Notes under the pieces: generated by a model
Told to the model about the DNA's origin: nothing
Databases searched by the model: none
What the model saw: the letters and a program-made list of their open reading frames with translations, nothing else
Made by a program: the position numbers and the translations under genes
Part shown: positions 34,295 to 42,665 of the stretch, piece by piece
Layout: each line of letters begins with the position of its first letter
Position numbering within the stretch: the first letter of the stretch is position 1
Assembly (NCBI GenBank): GCA_016711875.1
Contig: JADJSD010000001.1
Location: 434,001-498,000 of the forward strand
Origin: Betaproteobacteria bacterium
GTDB lineage: Bacteria > Pseudomonadota > Gammaproteobacteria > Burkholderiales > Usitatibacteraceae
Length of the DNA: 64,000 bases
Direction of reading: 5' to 3'

Positions 34295-35560
34295 CTACGC
34301 CAATTCACGCTCGCCGGCGGCGAACGCCTTGACCGCCTCCTCATGGACCGCCTCGATCGCTTCCTCCTTGAGCCTGAGGAATTCCGGCGCCGTGAGCAAA
34401 TCCATCGTCCGCGGCCGCGGCAAGTCCACGGCAATCGTCTGCTTGATGCGCCCGGGACGTGTCGTCATCACGAGAACTCGGTCCGCCAGGAATATGGCCT
34501 CTTCGAGGTCGTGCGTGATAAACAGGACCGTCTTTGCGGAGAGGTCATAGAGCTCGAGCAGCGCGTTGTGCGTCACCGTCTTCGTCAGCGCGTCCAATCC
34601 CCGGAAGGGCTCGTCGAGCAGGATCACCTTCGGATCGTTGACCAGCGCCCGGATGATTTCCACTCTTCGGCACATCCCCGACGAAATGGCGCCCGGGTAG
34701 AGGTCCTCGATGTCAGCGAGCCCGACACGCGTGAGCATTTCGCGAGCCTTTTCGAGCGCGGTCTTCTCGTTCATGCGTCGCTGGACGATGGGCCCACGCA
34801 CCAGGTTTTCCCGAATTGTGGCCCATGGAAAGAGCGCGCCATTCTGAAAGACGACGATTCGATCCGGGCCCGGCCTGGGACTCATGCCGGGGCGGTTGAT
34901 CCATTCCCCGTCTAGCTCGATCCCACCCGAAGTAAGCGAGTCGAAACCAGCAATCGCATTGAGCAGAGTCGACTTGCCACACCCCGACGGGCCGACTATC
35001 GCGCAGAACTCTCCGGGTCGGATCTCGATGGAGCAATCGTCGACGGCCACCACGCTCTTCCCGAGCGGATCGTAGACCTTACCGACGTTTCGCAACGACA
35101 CCCATCCAGAGCGTGCGGCAACTCCACGCTCATGGGCGGCAAAGGTGCGGGTGAGTGCCTGCAGCAGCTCGTGGCCCGCCCGCCCCGCGCTCCGCGCGAG
35201 CGCCTGGAACGCATGGCCATTGACCGCGAGCACCCGGGTCCGGATTTCGCAGCGGGCCGATATCACCCGCCTCGGCATACCCTGCACCAGTGCCGCGAAG
35301 CCAAAAAGCTGGCCGGGAGTGGCCACCTCCCGTGCAATCGAATACTGCGACTCCGCAGCCTGGACCTCCGGGTGTCCGATCCGGCCATCTATCAGCAGGT
35401 AGAAATCCTCGGCAGTGTCGTTCTTCGCATAGATGAATTCCCCGCGGTCGAACGTCAATTCTGTGGCTGTCGCAGTCGCCTCCGACAGCAGGCCCGCCGG
35501 CGCGTCCTTCAGAAAAGGATTTGAGCGAAAAAGCGCGAGACGCTCGTCCAGGTCAAGCAT
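34295..35560 (-). CDS. ABC ATPase with N-terminal cyclic-nucleotide-type sensor domain
   Basis: 421 residues. About 1-130 form a CNMP/Crp-type beta-barrel (FDRGEFIYAKNDTAEDFYLLIDGRIGH; VATPGQLFGFAALVQGMPRR). The ATPase follows at about 150-400, with Walker A VGPSGCGKST and Walker B VILLDEPFRGLD. The signature motif is degenerate, SSGMCRR instead of SGGQxQR. Pairing with the second ATPase, which has a proper signature, would give an asymmetric dimer. An effector-binding domain on a NitT/TauT ATPase is rare and implies that transport is gated by an intracellular ligand. It lies 12 bases after a permease gene. Confidence 0.85.
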   Translation of the reverse strand: MLDLDERLALFRSNPFLKDAPAGLLSEATATATELTFDRGEFIYAKNDTAEDFYLLIDGRIGHPEVQAAESQYSIAREVATPGQLFGFAALVQGMPRRVISARCEIRTRVLAVNGHAFQALARSAGRAGHELLQALTRTFAAHERGVAARSGWVSLRNVGKVYDPLGKSVVAVDDCSIEIRPGEFCAIVGPSGCGKSTLLNAIAGFDSLTSGGIELDGEWINRPGMSPRPGPDRIVVFQNGALFPWATIRENLVRGPIVQRRMNEKTALEKAREMLTRVGLADIEDLYPGAISSGMCRRVEIIRALVNDPKVILLDEPFRGLDALTKTVTHNALLELYDLSAKTVLFITHDLEEAIFLADRVLVMTTRPGRIKQTIAVDLPRPRTMDLLTAPEFLRLKEEAIEAVHEEAVKAFAAGERELA

Positions 35561-35572
35561 GCCCTGCCCTCC

Positions 35573-36376
35573 CTATCGTCCGCGCCGCCATGGCATCGCG
35601 TTCCTACCAATCCAGCCCATGATCCCGCTGGAGACCATTCCGGCAACTCCGATCGAGAGCATGCCAACCACGATGCCCACCAGCGACTGGCTCATGTACG
35701 CGTTCCATGTCAGGTAGCCGAGCCCCAGTTGTGCGGACGCCATTTCGGCCGCGATTACGACTTCCCAGGTAATGCCGATGGCTATCGACAGCCCGGTGAA
35801 GAGCGCGGGAAGCGCTCCCGGCACCATGACACGCCAGAAGAGCGTCGCCTGGCCGGCTCCGAGAGACCTCGCAGCCTGGATATAGCGGATGTCGATGCGA
35901 TCGATGCCTGCCAGGATGTTTATGAAGATGGGGAAGAAGGCGCCCAGGAATGTGAGAAACACCATCGTCGCTTCCGGGCTCGGCCAGAACAGGATGGACA
36001 GCGGGAGCCACGCGAGTGGGGGAATCGGCCGGAGCACTTCGAGAATCGGGAAGCCTGCCATGCGCAATTTCCTGGACATGCCCATGGAGACGCCTATCGA
36101 AATCGCCAGGATGGCCGCAACAAGGAAACCGAGAAAGACCCGCCGCGAGCTCGCAAGCCAGGAAAGCCAGTAGCCCTCCTGTTCCATCTGCTGGGGAACA
36201 GCGCGCACAACGTCGACCGGCCCTGGGAGCAACGCAAAGAGTCCGATCCACTTGAGCACCTGCCAGACGACGAAGAAGGACGCTATGCCGATCGCCCCCT
36301 GCCAAAGGACGGGGTCGCGCAACGCGCGCACCACCCTCTCGGCGGCACGTCCACCTCCCGTATGAACTTCCGTCAT
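35573..36376 (-). CDS. ABC transporter permease (SsuC/TauC type)
   Basis: 267 residues from ATG 36376, which overlaps the stop of the other permease gene (ATGA). About six membrane helices. The EAA-type coupling loop reads AARSLGAGQATLFWRVMVPGALPALFTGL. EVLRPIPPLAWLPL is typical of nitrate, sulfonate and taurine permeases. Together with the neighbouring permease it would form a heterodimeric channel. Confidence 0.9.
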   Translation of the reverse strand: MTEVHTGGGRAAERVVRALRDPVLWQGAIGIASFFVVWQVLKWIGLFALLPGPVDVVRAVPQQMEQEGYWLSWLASSRRVFLGFLVAAILAISIGVSMGMSRKLRMAGFPILEVLRPIPPLAWLPLSILFWPSPEATMVFLTFLGAFFPIFINILAGIDRIDIRYIQAARSLGAGQATLFWRVMVPGALPALFTGLSIAIGITWEVVIAAEMASAQLGLGYLTWNAYMSQSLVGIVVGMLSIGVAGMVSSGIMGWIGRNAMPWRRGR

Positions 36377-37290
36377 GCGCCGCCCCCCTGCCCCTTGACG
36401 TGCCATGCCATCATCAGTTCACCGACCTTGCGGATAAGCGCGCTCGAGGCCCAGCCCAATACCCCGAGCGTGATCATGCCGATAAAGATGTTCGGCAGTG
36501 CCAGCTGCGTGTAGCCGTCGAGGATCAGATATCCGAGCCCTGATCGACCTGCGATGAGCTCCCCGCCGACCAAGGAAAACCAGGCAACGCCCATCGCGAT
36601 CTGGAGACCGGTGAAGATGAAAGGCAATGCCCCCGGAATGACCACGCGACGCAGCACGTCCACGCGCCGGTACCCGAGGCACGCGGCAGCTCGGAAGTAC
36701 GTCTCCGGAATCGATCGGACCCCGAGATAGGTATTGAGGACCGTAGCGAAGAACGACGCCAGGAGAGTCACGAAGATCACGGCCATCTCGGTCTCGGGCA
36801 GTGCCAGCACGGCGAGCGGAACCCACGCGAGAGGCGGAATGGGTCGCAGCATCTCCACGACCGGGAAAAGCGTGTTGCGCCCGAACCGGCTCCAGCCAAG
36901 GAGAATTCCAAGTGGCGCGCCCACGCCGACGGAAATCGCGAACGCCGTGTACACGCGAAGTACGCTGACCCAAATGTGGCCGTAATACTCCGGTATAAAC
37001 ACCGAGATGCCGTACTGGGGCACCTCGCTGATCCACTGCCCGAACAGCAGTGCGGGGTTGGGGATGTAGTTGAACCGTGGCGGGACAATGACCGCCGTCA
37101 GCAAGTACCAAAGCCCGAAGAAGATTCCGAAGCCCAGCAGCGCGTAGCGCAGGGCCTGGGCTCTGGAGGCTTTCCTTAACCGGGCGCGCCAGTCGCCCGC
37201 CTGGACAGGCCAGTCAGGCGACGCTCTAAGACGGGCGTCGTAGCCGCCGTCGACCTGGGCCGCGCCGAGCGAAGAGTTGGTGACGGCCAC
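36373..37290 (-). CDS. ABC transporter permease, second of pair
   Basis: 305 residues with an N-terminal cytoplasmic extension of about 45 residues, then about six helices. EMLRPIPPLAWVPL and the coupling loop AAACLGYRRVDVLRRVVIPGALPFIFTGL identify the SsuC/TauC family. Six bases separate it from the binding-protein gene. Two different permeases and two different ATPases encoded in one operon point to a heteromeric importer. Confidence 0.9.
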   Translation of the reverse strand: MAVTNSSLGAAQVDGGYDARLRASPDWPVQAGDWRARLRKASRAQALRYALLGFGIFFGLWYLLTAVIVPPRFNYIPNPALLFGQWISEVPQYGISVFIPEYYGHIWVSVLRVYTAFAISVGVGAPLGILLGWSRFGRNTLFPVVEMLRPIPPLAWVPLAVLALPETEMAVIFVTLLASFFATVLNTYLGVRSIPETYFRAAACLGYRRVDVLRRVVIPGALPFIFTGLQIAMGVAWFSLVGGELIAGRSGLGYLILDGYTQLALPNIFIGMITLGVLGWASSALIRKVGELMMAWHVKGQGGGA

Positions 37291-37296
37291 GACCGC

Positions 37297-38469
37297 CTAC
37301 TTCTTGCCGCCAACGATGAGGTGGTCACCCTTGAACGGATTCGCATCGCTCGTGGCGATCTCGAACAGGCCCTTCGAGGGATCGAGGCCCAGTTCGCGGA
37401 AGGCCTGCTTCACCAGGTCGTCGCGAATCCCCTCCGGATGGAAGGTTGCTTCTTGAACGATCTTGAGTTCTCGCAGGAACGCGTGGCCGCGCTCGAGCAT
37501 CGCCCTCGCGCGCCCGGTAATGGACATCTCTGCATAGAGTCCGATGGGAGCAGCACTGATCGCGGCAGGCGGTTTTCCACAAATCGCGTGCCAGAGAGTC
37601 TCGCGCGAATAGTCCGGCAGTTCCCTCTTGACGAGATTGATCGTTTCGACAGGGTTGTCCCGAATAAAGTAGAGGGCTTCGATGTTCGCCTTGAGCCAGG
37701 CCACCGCGGCTGCCCTGTTCGCCTCGATGAAGTCCTTACGCATGAGAACGGTGTTTGCATCCTCTTCACCATACGGCGCCACGGACGCCGCGTAGCGACC
37801 GTGCCCGTCCGCCACTGCCTTTGCAACGTGCGGCTCGTAAAGGAAGGCTGCGTCGATTCGCTTGGCTTGGAGGCTTGTCACGATCACTTCGCCCTGCATC
37901 TGCTGCCAAGTGACCTTGACGCCCTCCTTCTTCAGCATGTGCTGTCCGAGGCGGTCCGCGCAGCTCCCCCTTGGGCACCGGACCGTTTTCCCGTCCAGCC
38001 ACTTGATCGCCTCCCGATGATCCTTGAACTGCGGGGCATCACTGCGGACCATCATCAATCCGCACATGCGGCCCGGTGACATCTCGTTGACTGCCACGAT
38101 GCTCACGGGAGCGAGGTCGCGCTTGGTGGTCGCGACGATCGATGGGTTGTCACCGATATAGCCCACGTTCTGCTTGTTGGCGACGAGGTCCGTGATGACG
38201 GGAGGCCCTTGGAGGTTCCTTTTCCAATCCACGGTGCTGCCCTTTGGGAGCCACTTTTCCCAGAGCTTCGTCTCCTTTAGGACGACGGTGTCCCAGGCAC
38301 CCGTCCAAGCGAGCCAGTAGTTCGTCCGGATCGTCACTGCCGGGCCGGTTGCGTTGGCGGCCTTGGCCGAGATGGACTTCCACGTCGCGGCCGCATTGTC
38401 CGCTGCGTGAATCGATCCGACACCAACAATGATCGAGCAGGCAGCAATGAAGCGAATGTGAGATTTCAT
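37297..38469 (-). CDS. NitT/TauT-family periplasmic substrate-binding protein
   Basis: 390 residues with a cleavable signal peptide (FIAACSIIVGVGSIHAADN). The mature protein has the two-lobed NMT1/SsuA-like layout: TNYWLAWTGAW at the binding cleft, VGYIGDNPSIVATTKRD, DGKTVRCPRGSCADRLGQHML and the hinge region IDAAFLYEPHVAKA. The family binds sulfonates, nitrate, aromatic or pyrimidine compounds. The substrate is not deducible, but the C1 enzymes in the same operon suggest a methyl- or hydroxymethyl-bearing molecule. Confidence 0.88.
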   Translation of the reverse strand: MKSHIRFIAACSIIVGVGSIHAADNAAATWKSISAKAANATGPAVTIRTNYWLAWTGAWDTVVLKETKLWEKWLPKGSTVDWKRNLQGPPVITDLVANKQNVGYIGDNPSIVATTKRDLAPVSIVAVNEMSPGRMCGLMMVRSDAPQFKDHREAIKWLDGKTVRCPRGSCADRLGQHMLKKEGVKVTWQQMQGEVIVTSLQAKRIDAAFLYEPHVAKAVADGHGRYAASVAPYGEEDANTVLMRKDFIEANRAAAVAWLKANIEALYFIRDNPVETINLVKRELPDYSRETLWHAICGKPPAAISAAPIGLYAEMSITGRARAMLERGHAFLRELKIVQEATFHPEGIRDDLVKQAFRELGLDPSKGLFEIATSDANPFKGDHLIVGGKK

Positions 38470-38553
38470 GCCAGATCTCCTCCGTCTAGGTTTGAAGACG
38501 GCAAACCGATGGCGCGGAACCGCGGCTTGCCGAGTACTACGTTGCCCATCTTC

Positions 38554-39433
38554 TCAGGTCGCTCCGTTACCATATCGTCCGGCGAGCAGCGTCTTGAGCC
38601 TTTCGGCCTCGTCGGCTTGCATGTGGATCGTGTTCTCGGCGAGGGGATACGTACCAGACAGGCATTCGTCTCGGTACTTGCGGAGACCTTCCTCGATAAT
38701 TGGGCCGACATTGACGAACGCGCCCCGGTTTTTCGGAATCGCGAAAGCGCTGTAGCCGACCACGTCGCCGCTGATGTGGTAGATCCCATCGCTCACCTGC
38801 CCTCCACCGAGCGTAATCACGGGACCGGCAAAGTCTTCGTGAGGTAGACCGACAGCTCCGTCGGGACCTGCTCCAGGATGAATCCGAAGACGCCCGCATC
38901 AACGAACGCCCTGGCATCGTCGACGATCTTCACTGCATCTTCCGCGCTTCGTCCCTTGATGCCAAATCCGCTCTGCTCCGCCCTTCGGGAGGCCTGCATT
39001 CCGATGTGGCCCATGACGGGGATGCCAGCGCGAACGATTTCGGCAACGTACTCCGTCGTATACCTGTTTCCTCGCATTTCACGGCGTCAGCCCCTCCCTC
39101 CGACACCATGCGGCCGGCATTCCGGATGGTGTCCTCCTTCGAAAGGTGGTAACTCATATAGGGCATGTGGCCGACGACGAAACCGTACTTGGTCACCCGG
39201 CTCACCGCTTGTGTCATGAAGAGCTGCTCTTCGTACTTGACTGTCGTCGGATCCCGGTGCGCAAAGAGAGACATCGGGCCGGCGTTGCCGACGATCAGCA
39301 GGTCGAATCCAACACGATCGGCGATTGCAGCCATCGGCGCGTCATAGACGCCGATCGAAGTGATTCGATCCCCTGACGCCTTCTTCTGGCGCAGGTAATT
39401 GAGAGTGACCTTCTTTCGCGGCGCTTCGCTCAC
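38554..39433 (-). pseudogene. PanB-superfamily protein with altered metal site, two frameshifts
   Basis: Joined, about 292 residues of ketopantoate hydroxymethyltransferase fold. The start is GTG 39433 after AGGAG. Breaks lie at 39070-39071 (one base missing, KCE / NRYTTEYV) and 38821-38823 (one G missing, LPVP / VITLGGG). Conserved PanB residues are kept: Lys and Glu in VKCE, His in GHIGM, Glu in ILEQVPTEL. But the two Mg-binding Asp positions of classical PanB are Asn (IVGNAGPM for VGDSLGM) and His (VVGHMPYMSY for LADLPFMAY). It is the first gene of the operon. A PanB-like retro-aldol or another lyase reaction with a different metal is likely. Confidence 0.75.
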
Positions 39434-39501
39434 GGCTATCTCCTCATTTGCAGGCGGCTTGGGAACGCGAGGAGAATCTTTCCCCTCTCACGCGCAAATA
39501 T

Positions 39502-39519
39502 CTGTCGCTTACGCGACAG
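39502..39519. promoter_or_regulatory. Operator 1: CTGTCGC-N4-GCGACAG
   Basis: A perfect 18-base palindrome in the intergenic region between the PanB-like operon and the Crp-type regulator. Written as TGTCG-N6-CGACA it has the spacing and half-site of CooA-type Crp/Fnr operators. Its centre (39510.5) would lie 41.5 bases upstream of a minus-strand start near 39469, the usual place for activation, if the weak AAAGAT at 39481-39476 is the -10. Confidence 0.7.
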
Positions 39520-39534
39520 TAACGGGGTATAAAG

Positions 39535-39550
39535 TGTCGCCTGGGCGACA
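39535..39550. promoter_or_regulatory. Operator 2: TGTCGC-N4-GCGACA
   Basis: A second palindrome of the same type, 32 bases centre-to-centre from operator 1. It ends 15 bases before the regulator start codon and follows a TATAAA element (39528-39533), a placement that suits autorepression of the regulator gene. Confidence 0.7.
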
Positions 39551-39564
39551 GTATGGAGGTGATA

Positions 39565-40311
39565 GTGGGTAGTTCAAACCCGTGGTACTGGAGCAGGGTC
39601 AATCTGTTCGACCAAGTGTCCTCGGACGGTCGTGAAATGTTCCTGAGCCGGGCAGAGCGTCACGAATACCGGCGCGGCGAACATGTGTTTCATGCGACCG
39701 ACGCGGCGAATCGAGTGTTCTTCCTCGCGACAGGCCTTGTTCGCATCTATCACCTGTCGCCAGGTGGCGCCTTGACAATCTTCTGGTTCTGCGAACCCGG
39801 CGACATGTTCGGGGCCGGCGGCCTCGCAGGAACGCGGGAGCAATGCGTCTACGGCCAGGCGGTCGAACGAAGCGTGGTGTTCTCAATGAGTCGAGCGGTC
39901 TTCGAGGAGATCTTGCATGCGCAGCCGCGGATTGCTCTGAACGTAATCAAGCTGCTTAGTGCCCGCCTTCGCCTCGCTTGCGACTCAATGGCCGACAGGG
40001 CGACACAGAAGGTCGAAACGCGCCTTGCGCGCGTGCTCCTCAGGCTGGCTCAGAACTGGGGTGACATTTCTGCATCCGGCGTCCGGCTCAGGGTCAAGAT
40101 CAGCCACCAGGAACTCGCAAATATGATCGGTGCATCGCGGCAGACCGTGAACAAGTCCCTTCGCGAATACACGCGCGCCGGATGGCTTGTGCAGGAGGGT
40201 CGTACGCTGGTGCTCCGCGATCCTGCCGGGTTGACCGAACTGCTGGGGCACATGGAAGCCCTTGAAAGGGGAATATGTGACCCGAAGCCAACCAGCGTCG
40301 CTCAGGCATGA
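39565..40311 (+). CDS. Crp/Fnr-family regulator with CooA-like recognition helix
   Basis: 248 residues from GTG 39565, chosen because a near-perfect ribosome binding site GGAGGTGAT sits just before it (39555-39563). ATG 39553 would place the start inside operator 2. The effector barrel is at about 15-125 and the winged helix at about 170-230 (SHQELANMIGASRQTVNKSLREY). The recognition helix has SRQT rather than SRET; Gln at this place is also found in CooA, which reads TGTCG half-sites. The heme ligands of CooA are missing (MFGAGGLAG) and there is no Fnr-type cysteine cluster, so the signal is unknown. It is divergent from the C1 operon and is its likely regulator. Confidence 0.85.
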   Translation: MGSSNPWYWSRVNLFDQVSSDGREMFLSRAERHEYRRGEHVFHATDAANRVFFLATGLVRIYHLSPGGALTIFWFCEPGDMFGAGGLAGTREQCVYGQAVERSVVFSMSRAVFEEILHAQPRIALNVIKLLSARLRLACDSMADRATQKVETRLARVLLRLAQNWGDISASGVRLRVKISHQELANMIGASRQTVNKSLREYTRAGWLVQEGRTLVLRDPAGLTELLGHMEALERGICDPKPTSVAQA

Positions 40312-40372
40312 CCAAGTCAGGCTGAGCAATGCTTGTTAGTCGGTCGAAACTTGACTACCTTTGGCACGTCCG
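40312..40372. other. Left boundary of the prophage
   Basis: The last host-type gene ends at 40311 and the first phage gene ends at 40373, so the left attachment site should lie in or near this stretch. Serine recombinases leave very short core duplications. The right junction is outside the window, so the exact site cannot be read. Confidence 0.45.
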
Positions 40373-40846
40373 TCAAATGAATAGTCGCCTTCGCTGAATC
40401 AACCAGCACGCGGGTATTCCGTCGCGCATCAGATCTAATCGCGTGACGTTTCGCGGCAACTCGCCCCGCAGGGCGCTCTCGACGAGGGCTGGCGCCAGTA
40501 TCGCGAGCCTCAAGTGGTCGCTGACGAACGTCTTGTGAAGCCCCTCGCGCTGCGCAATCTCCGCGGTATCGGCTACCACCCCGGTGTCCAGGAGGTGTTG
40601 CCAGTAGATTCCGCGGCCGAGCGCCCTTAATAGCGTGGAGTCGTGACTGGGTGGTAATGACGGGCTCTGGCTGCGATCCGTAACGGGTTTTTCAACGTTT
40701 GCGGGCGCGACTACGACCTTGCTGACACCGCGTCGCTTGAATTGGAGGGGCACAAACGTGGTGATCTTGATCCCTCCGCCTTCCAAGGGATGGCGGCGTT
40801 CATGGGGCGCCCCGATCTGAAGCACTTTCTTCCGGTAGACAATCAT
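40373..40846 (-). CDS. Recombinase-associated HTH protein
   Basis: 157 residues, overlapping the end of the recombinase gene by four bases. The C-terminal half (IYWQHLLDTGVVADTAEIAQREGLHKTFVSDHLRLAILAPALVESALRG) has a helix-turn-helix pattern like the ParB-core HTH. It is a familiar small partner encoded after serine recombinases in prophages. It may act as a directionality or regulatory factor. That role is inferred from position. Confidence 0.65.
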   Translation of the reverse strand: MIVYRKKVLQIGAPHERRHPLEGGGIKITTFVPLQFKRRGVSKVVVAPANVEKPVTDRSQSPSLPPSHDSTLLRALGRGIYWQHLLDTGVVADTAEIAQREGLHKTFVSDHLRLAILAPALVESALRGELPRNVTRLDLMRDGIPACWLIQRRRLFI

Positions 40847-42207
40847 CGCGCCTCCACCTCGAGCATTTCGCTACCGATCGCATCGGGTGAAAGCTCGCCT
40901 ACCAATTCCTTCCAGCCAGTTTCCCGCCAGACAATATCGATGCCATCAGAGAGCAGGTTGATGCGCTCAATCAGGAGATTCACAAGGCGTTCCTGTTCCT
41001 CCTCGAAGATCTGCTTCCACACTAGCCCGAGGCGTCGCATAGCGAGGACCACTGTCGGCTCCCCTATCTTCGGGTAGAGGTGCTTCACCTGCTCCCAGAC
41101 GCATTGGACTGATTCGGGGGCTTGCAGGGATGCGATCACCTGGGATACGACGACCTCCTCGATCTGTTCGGCGGGGATCAGCCCGGTCGCGCTTGCCCCG
41201 CTCCCAAAGCGCCTGTCCGCCTTCGGAACGTAATAGCGGTATTTCTTGCCGGCGGCATTGGACGTGAACGTGACGTGGTACTTGTCGCCGCCGGGTCCGT
41301 AGAGCAGCCCTCGGAGGAGCGCGCCCGTTCGTCCGCGTATTCTTGTTTTGCCACCTCTTTCCTTGGAGTCCTCCGCATGGATCGCCTGGACGCGATCCCA
41401 CAGTTCGCGCGTGATGATGGGCTCGTGTTGGCCCGGGTATACGGTGCCCTTATGCCGAATCTCTCCCACGTAGATCGGGTTTCTTAGCGCCTTGCCAAGA
41501 TACTTCTTGTCCATGGGAGTCCCGACGTGGGCTCTACCCTCCGTCGACACCCAGGATTTTGTGGTGACGCCATCGTAGGCGAGTTCCCGACATAGGTCGG
41601 TCGCGGAGCGGGTTACCACAAACCGCTCGAACATCCGCCGCACTACTGGTGCCTCAGCTTTGTTGACGACAAGGCGCCGCTCCTTCACGTCATAGCCGAG
41701 CGGGGGGAAGCCGCCCATCCACATCCCCTTGCGCTTGGATGCCGCGATCTTGTCGCGAATGCGCTCGCCCGTGACCTCGCGCTCGAACTGGGCGAAGGAG
41801 AGGAGCATGTTGAGCGTGAGCCGCCCCATCGACGTCGTCGTGTTGAACTGCTGGGTGACGGAGACAAAGGACACTTTGTGCCGCTCGAAGATCTCGATCA
41901 GCCTGGCAAAGTCGGCGAGGCTTCGCGTCAGACGATCGATCTTGTAGACGACCACGATGTCGATCTGGTCGGCCATGATGTCGTCCATCAGGCGCTTGAG
42001 CGCTGGGCGCTCCATGTTGCCGCCCGAGTAGCCGCCATCGTCGTAGTCGTCACTCACCGGCAGCCACCCTTCGGCGCGCTGGCTCACGATGTAGGCTTGC
42101 CCCGCTTCACGCTGGGCGTCGAGCGAATTAAAGGTCTGGTCTAGTCGTTCGTCGGTCGAGACCCGCGTGTAGACGGCGCAGCGCTTCCTCACCACGACGG
42201 CGTTCAT
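40843..42207 (-). CDS. Large serine recombinase (phage integrase)
   Basis: 454 residues. The resolvase domain (about 1-150) has the catalytic Ser in YTRVSTDE and the family IDRLTRSLADF. The recombinase domain starts at about 165 (KRKGMWMGGFPPLGYDV). The zinc-ribbon domain is atypical, as its usual cysteines are not all visible in LLRGLLYGPGGDKYHVTF. A C-terminal coiled-coil segment follows. It would integrate and excise the prophage. Its start overlaps the DUF2924 stop (four bases). Confidence 0.92.
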   Translation of the reverse strand: MNAVVVRKRCAVYTRVSTDERLDQTFNSLDAQREAGQAYIVSQRAEGWLPVSDDYDDGGYSGGNMERPALKRLMDDIMADQIDIVVVYKIDRLTRSLADFARLIEIFERHKVSFVSVTQQFNTTTSMGRLTLNMLLSFAQFEREVTGERIRDKIAASKRKGMWMGGFPPLGYDVKERRLVVNKAEAPVVRRMFERFVVTRSATDLCRELAYDGVTTKSWVSTEGRAHVGTPMDKKYLGKALRNPIYVGEIRHKGTVYPGQHEPIITRELWDRVQAIHAEDSKERGGKTRIRGRTGALLRGLLYGPGGDKYHVTFTSNAAGKKYRYYVPKADRRFGSGASATGLIPAEQIEEVVVSQVIASLQAPESVQCVWEQVKHLYPKIGEPTVVLAMRRLGLVWKQIFEEEQERLVNLLIERINLLSDGIDIVWRETGWKELVGELSPDAIGSEMLEVEAR

Positions 42208-42665
42208 TTGGCCCCCTTCTGATACTTCCCAAGGCCAAAGAACAGGGGGCCCGACCAGGGCGTTCCGGTGATGTGGCGGGCGACGGCGGAGAGACTCTTG
42301 TATCGGCGTCCCTCGTACTCGTAGAGGCCGTCGGCAAGTGCGAGAACGCGATGCTCGCGATCGCCAAAGTCGCGCAGGAGTACGGTGCCCGGGACGATGT
42401 GGATATCAGCGGGCCTTCGGAACTTGATCTTCGAGTTCGCCTCGCCGATTTGCAGGAATTGCTTCCGCACCTCGGGCTTCAAGCCCCCGAAGGCCTCCTC
42501 CTGGATCTTGTAGGCCACCCGCGCTTCGACGTAGTCGCGGTTGTGATGGCCCGGGCGGCGCGGGAAGTACTGATCCCACAGCGCCCACAGTTCTTTCATA
42601 TCGAGGTTCGGCAGCGCCGCAACCTGGGCGGCCACCGACTTCTCCTGATCTATCACCTTCATCAT
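42204..42665 (-). CDS. DUF2924 protein
   Basis: 153 residues. The DUF2924 pattern is clear: LPNLDMKELWALWDQYFPRRPGHHNRDYVEARVAYKIQEEAFGGL, then PGTVLLRDFGDREHRVLALADGLYEYEGRRYKSLSAVARHITGTPWSGPLFFGL. The family is nearly always encoded beside phage serine recombinases, as here, but its molecular role is unknown. The C-terminal part looks like a small DNA- or effector-binding module. Confidence 0.88.
   Translation of the reverse strand: MMKVIDQEKSVAAQVAALPNLDMKELWALWDQYFPRRPGHHNRDYVEARVAYKIQEEAFGGLKPEVRKQFLQIGEANSKIKFRRPADIHIVPGTVLLRDFGDREHRVLALADGLYEYEGRRYKSLSAVARHITGTPWSGPLFFGLGKYQKGAK

Noticed and set aside
39565..40311. Regulator as a true CO-sensing CooA
   Set aside because: The operator type and Gln in the recognition helix agree, but the heme-ligating Cys/His positions are absent and no CO dehydrogenase genes are nearby.
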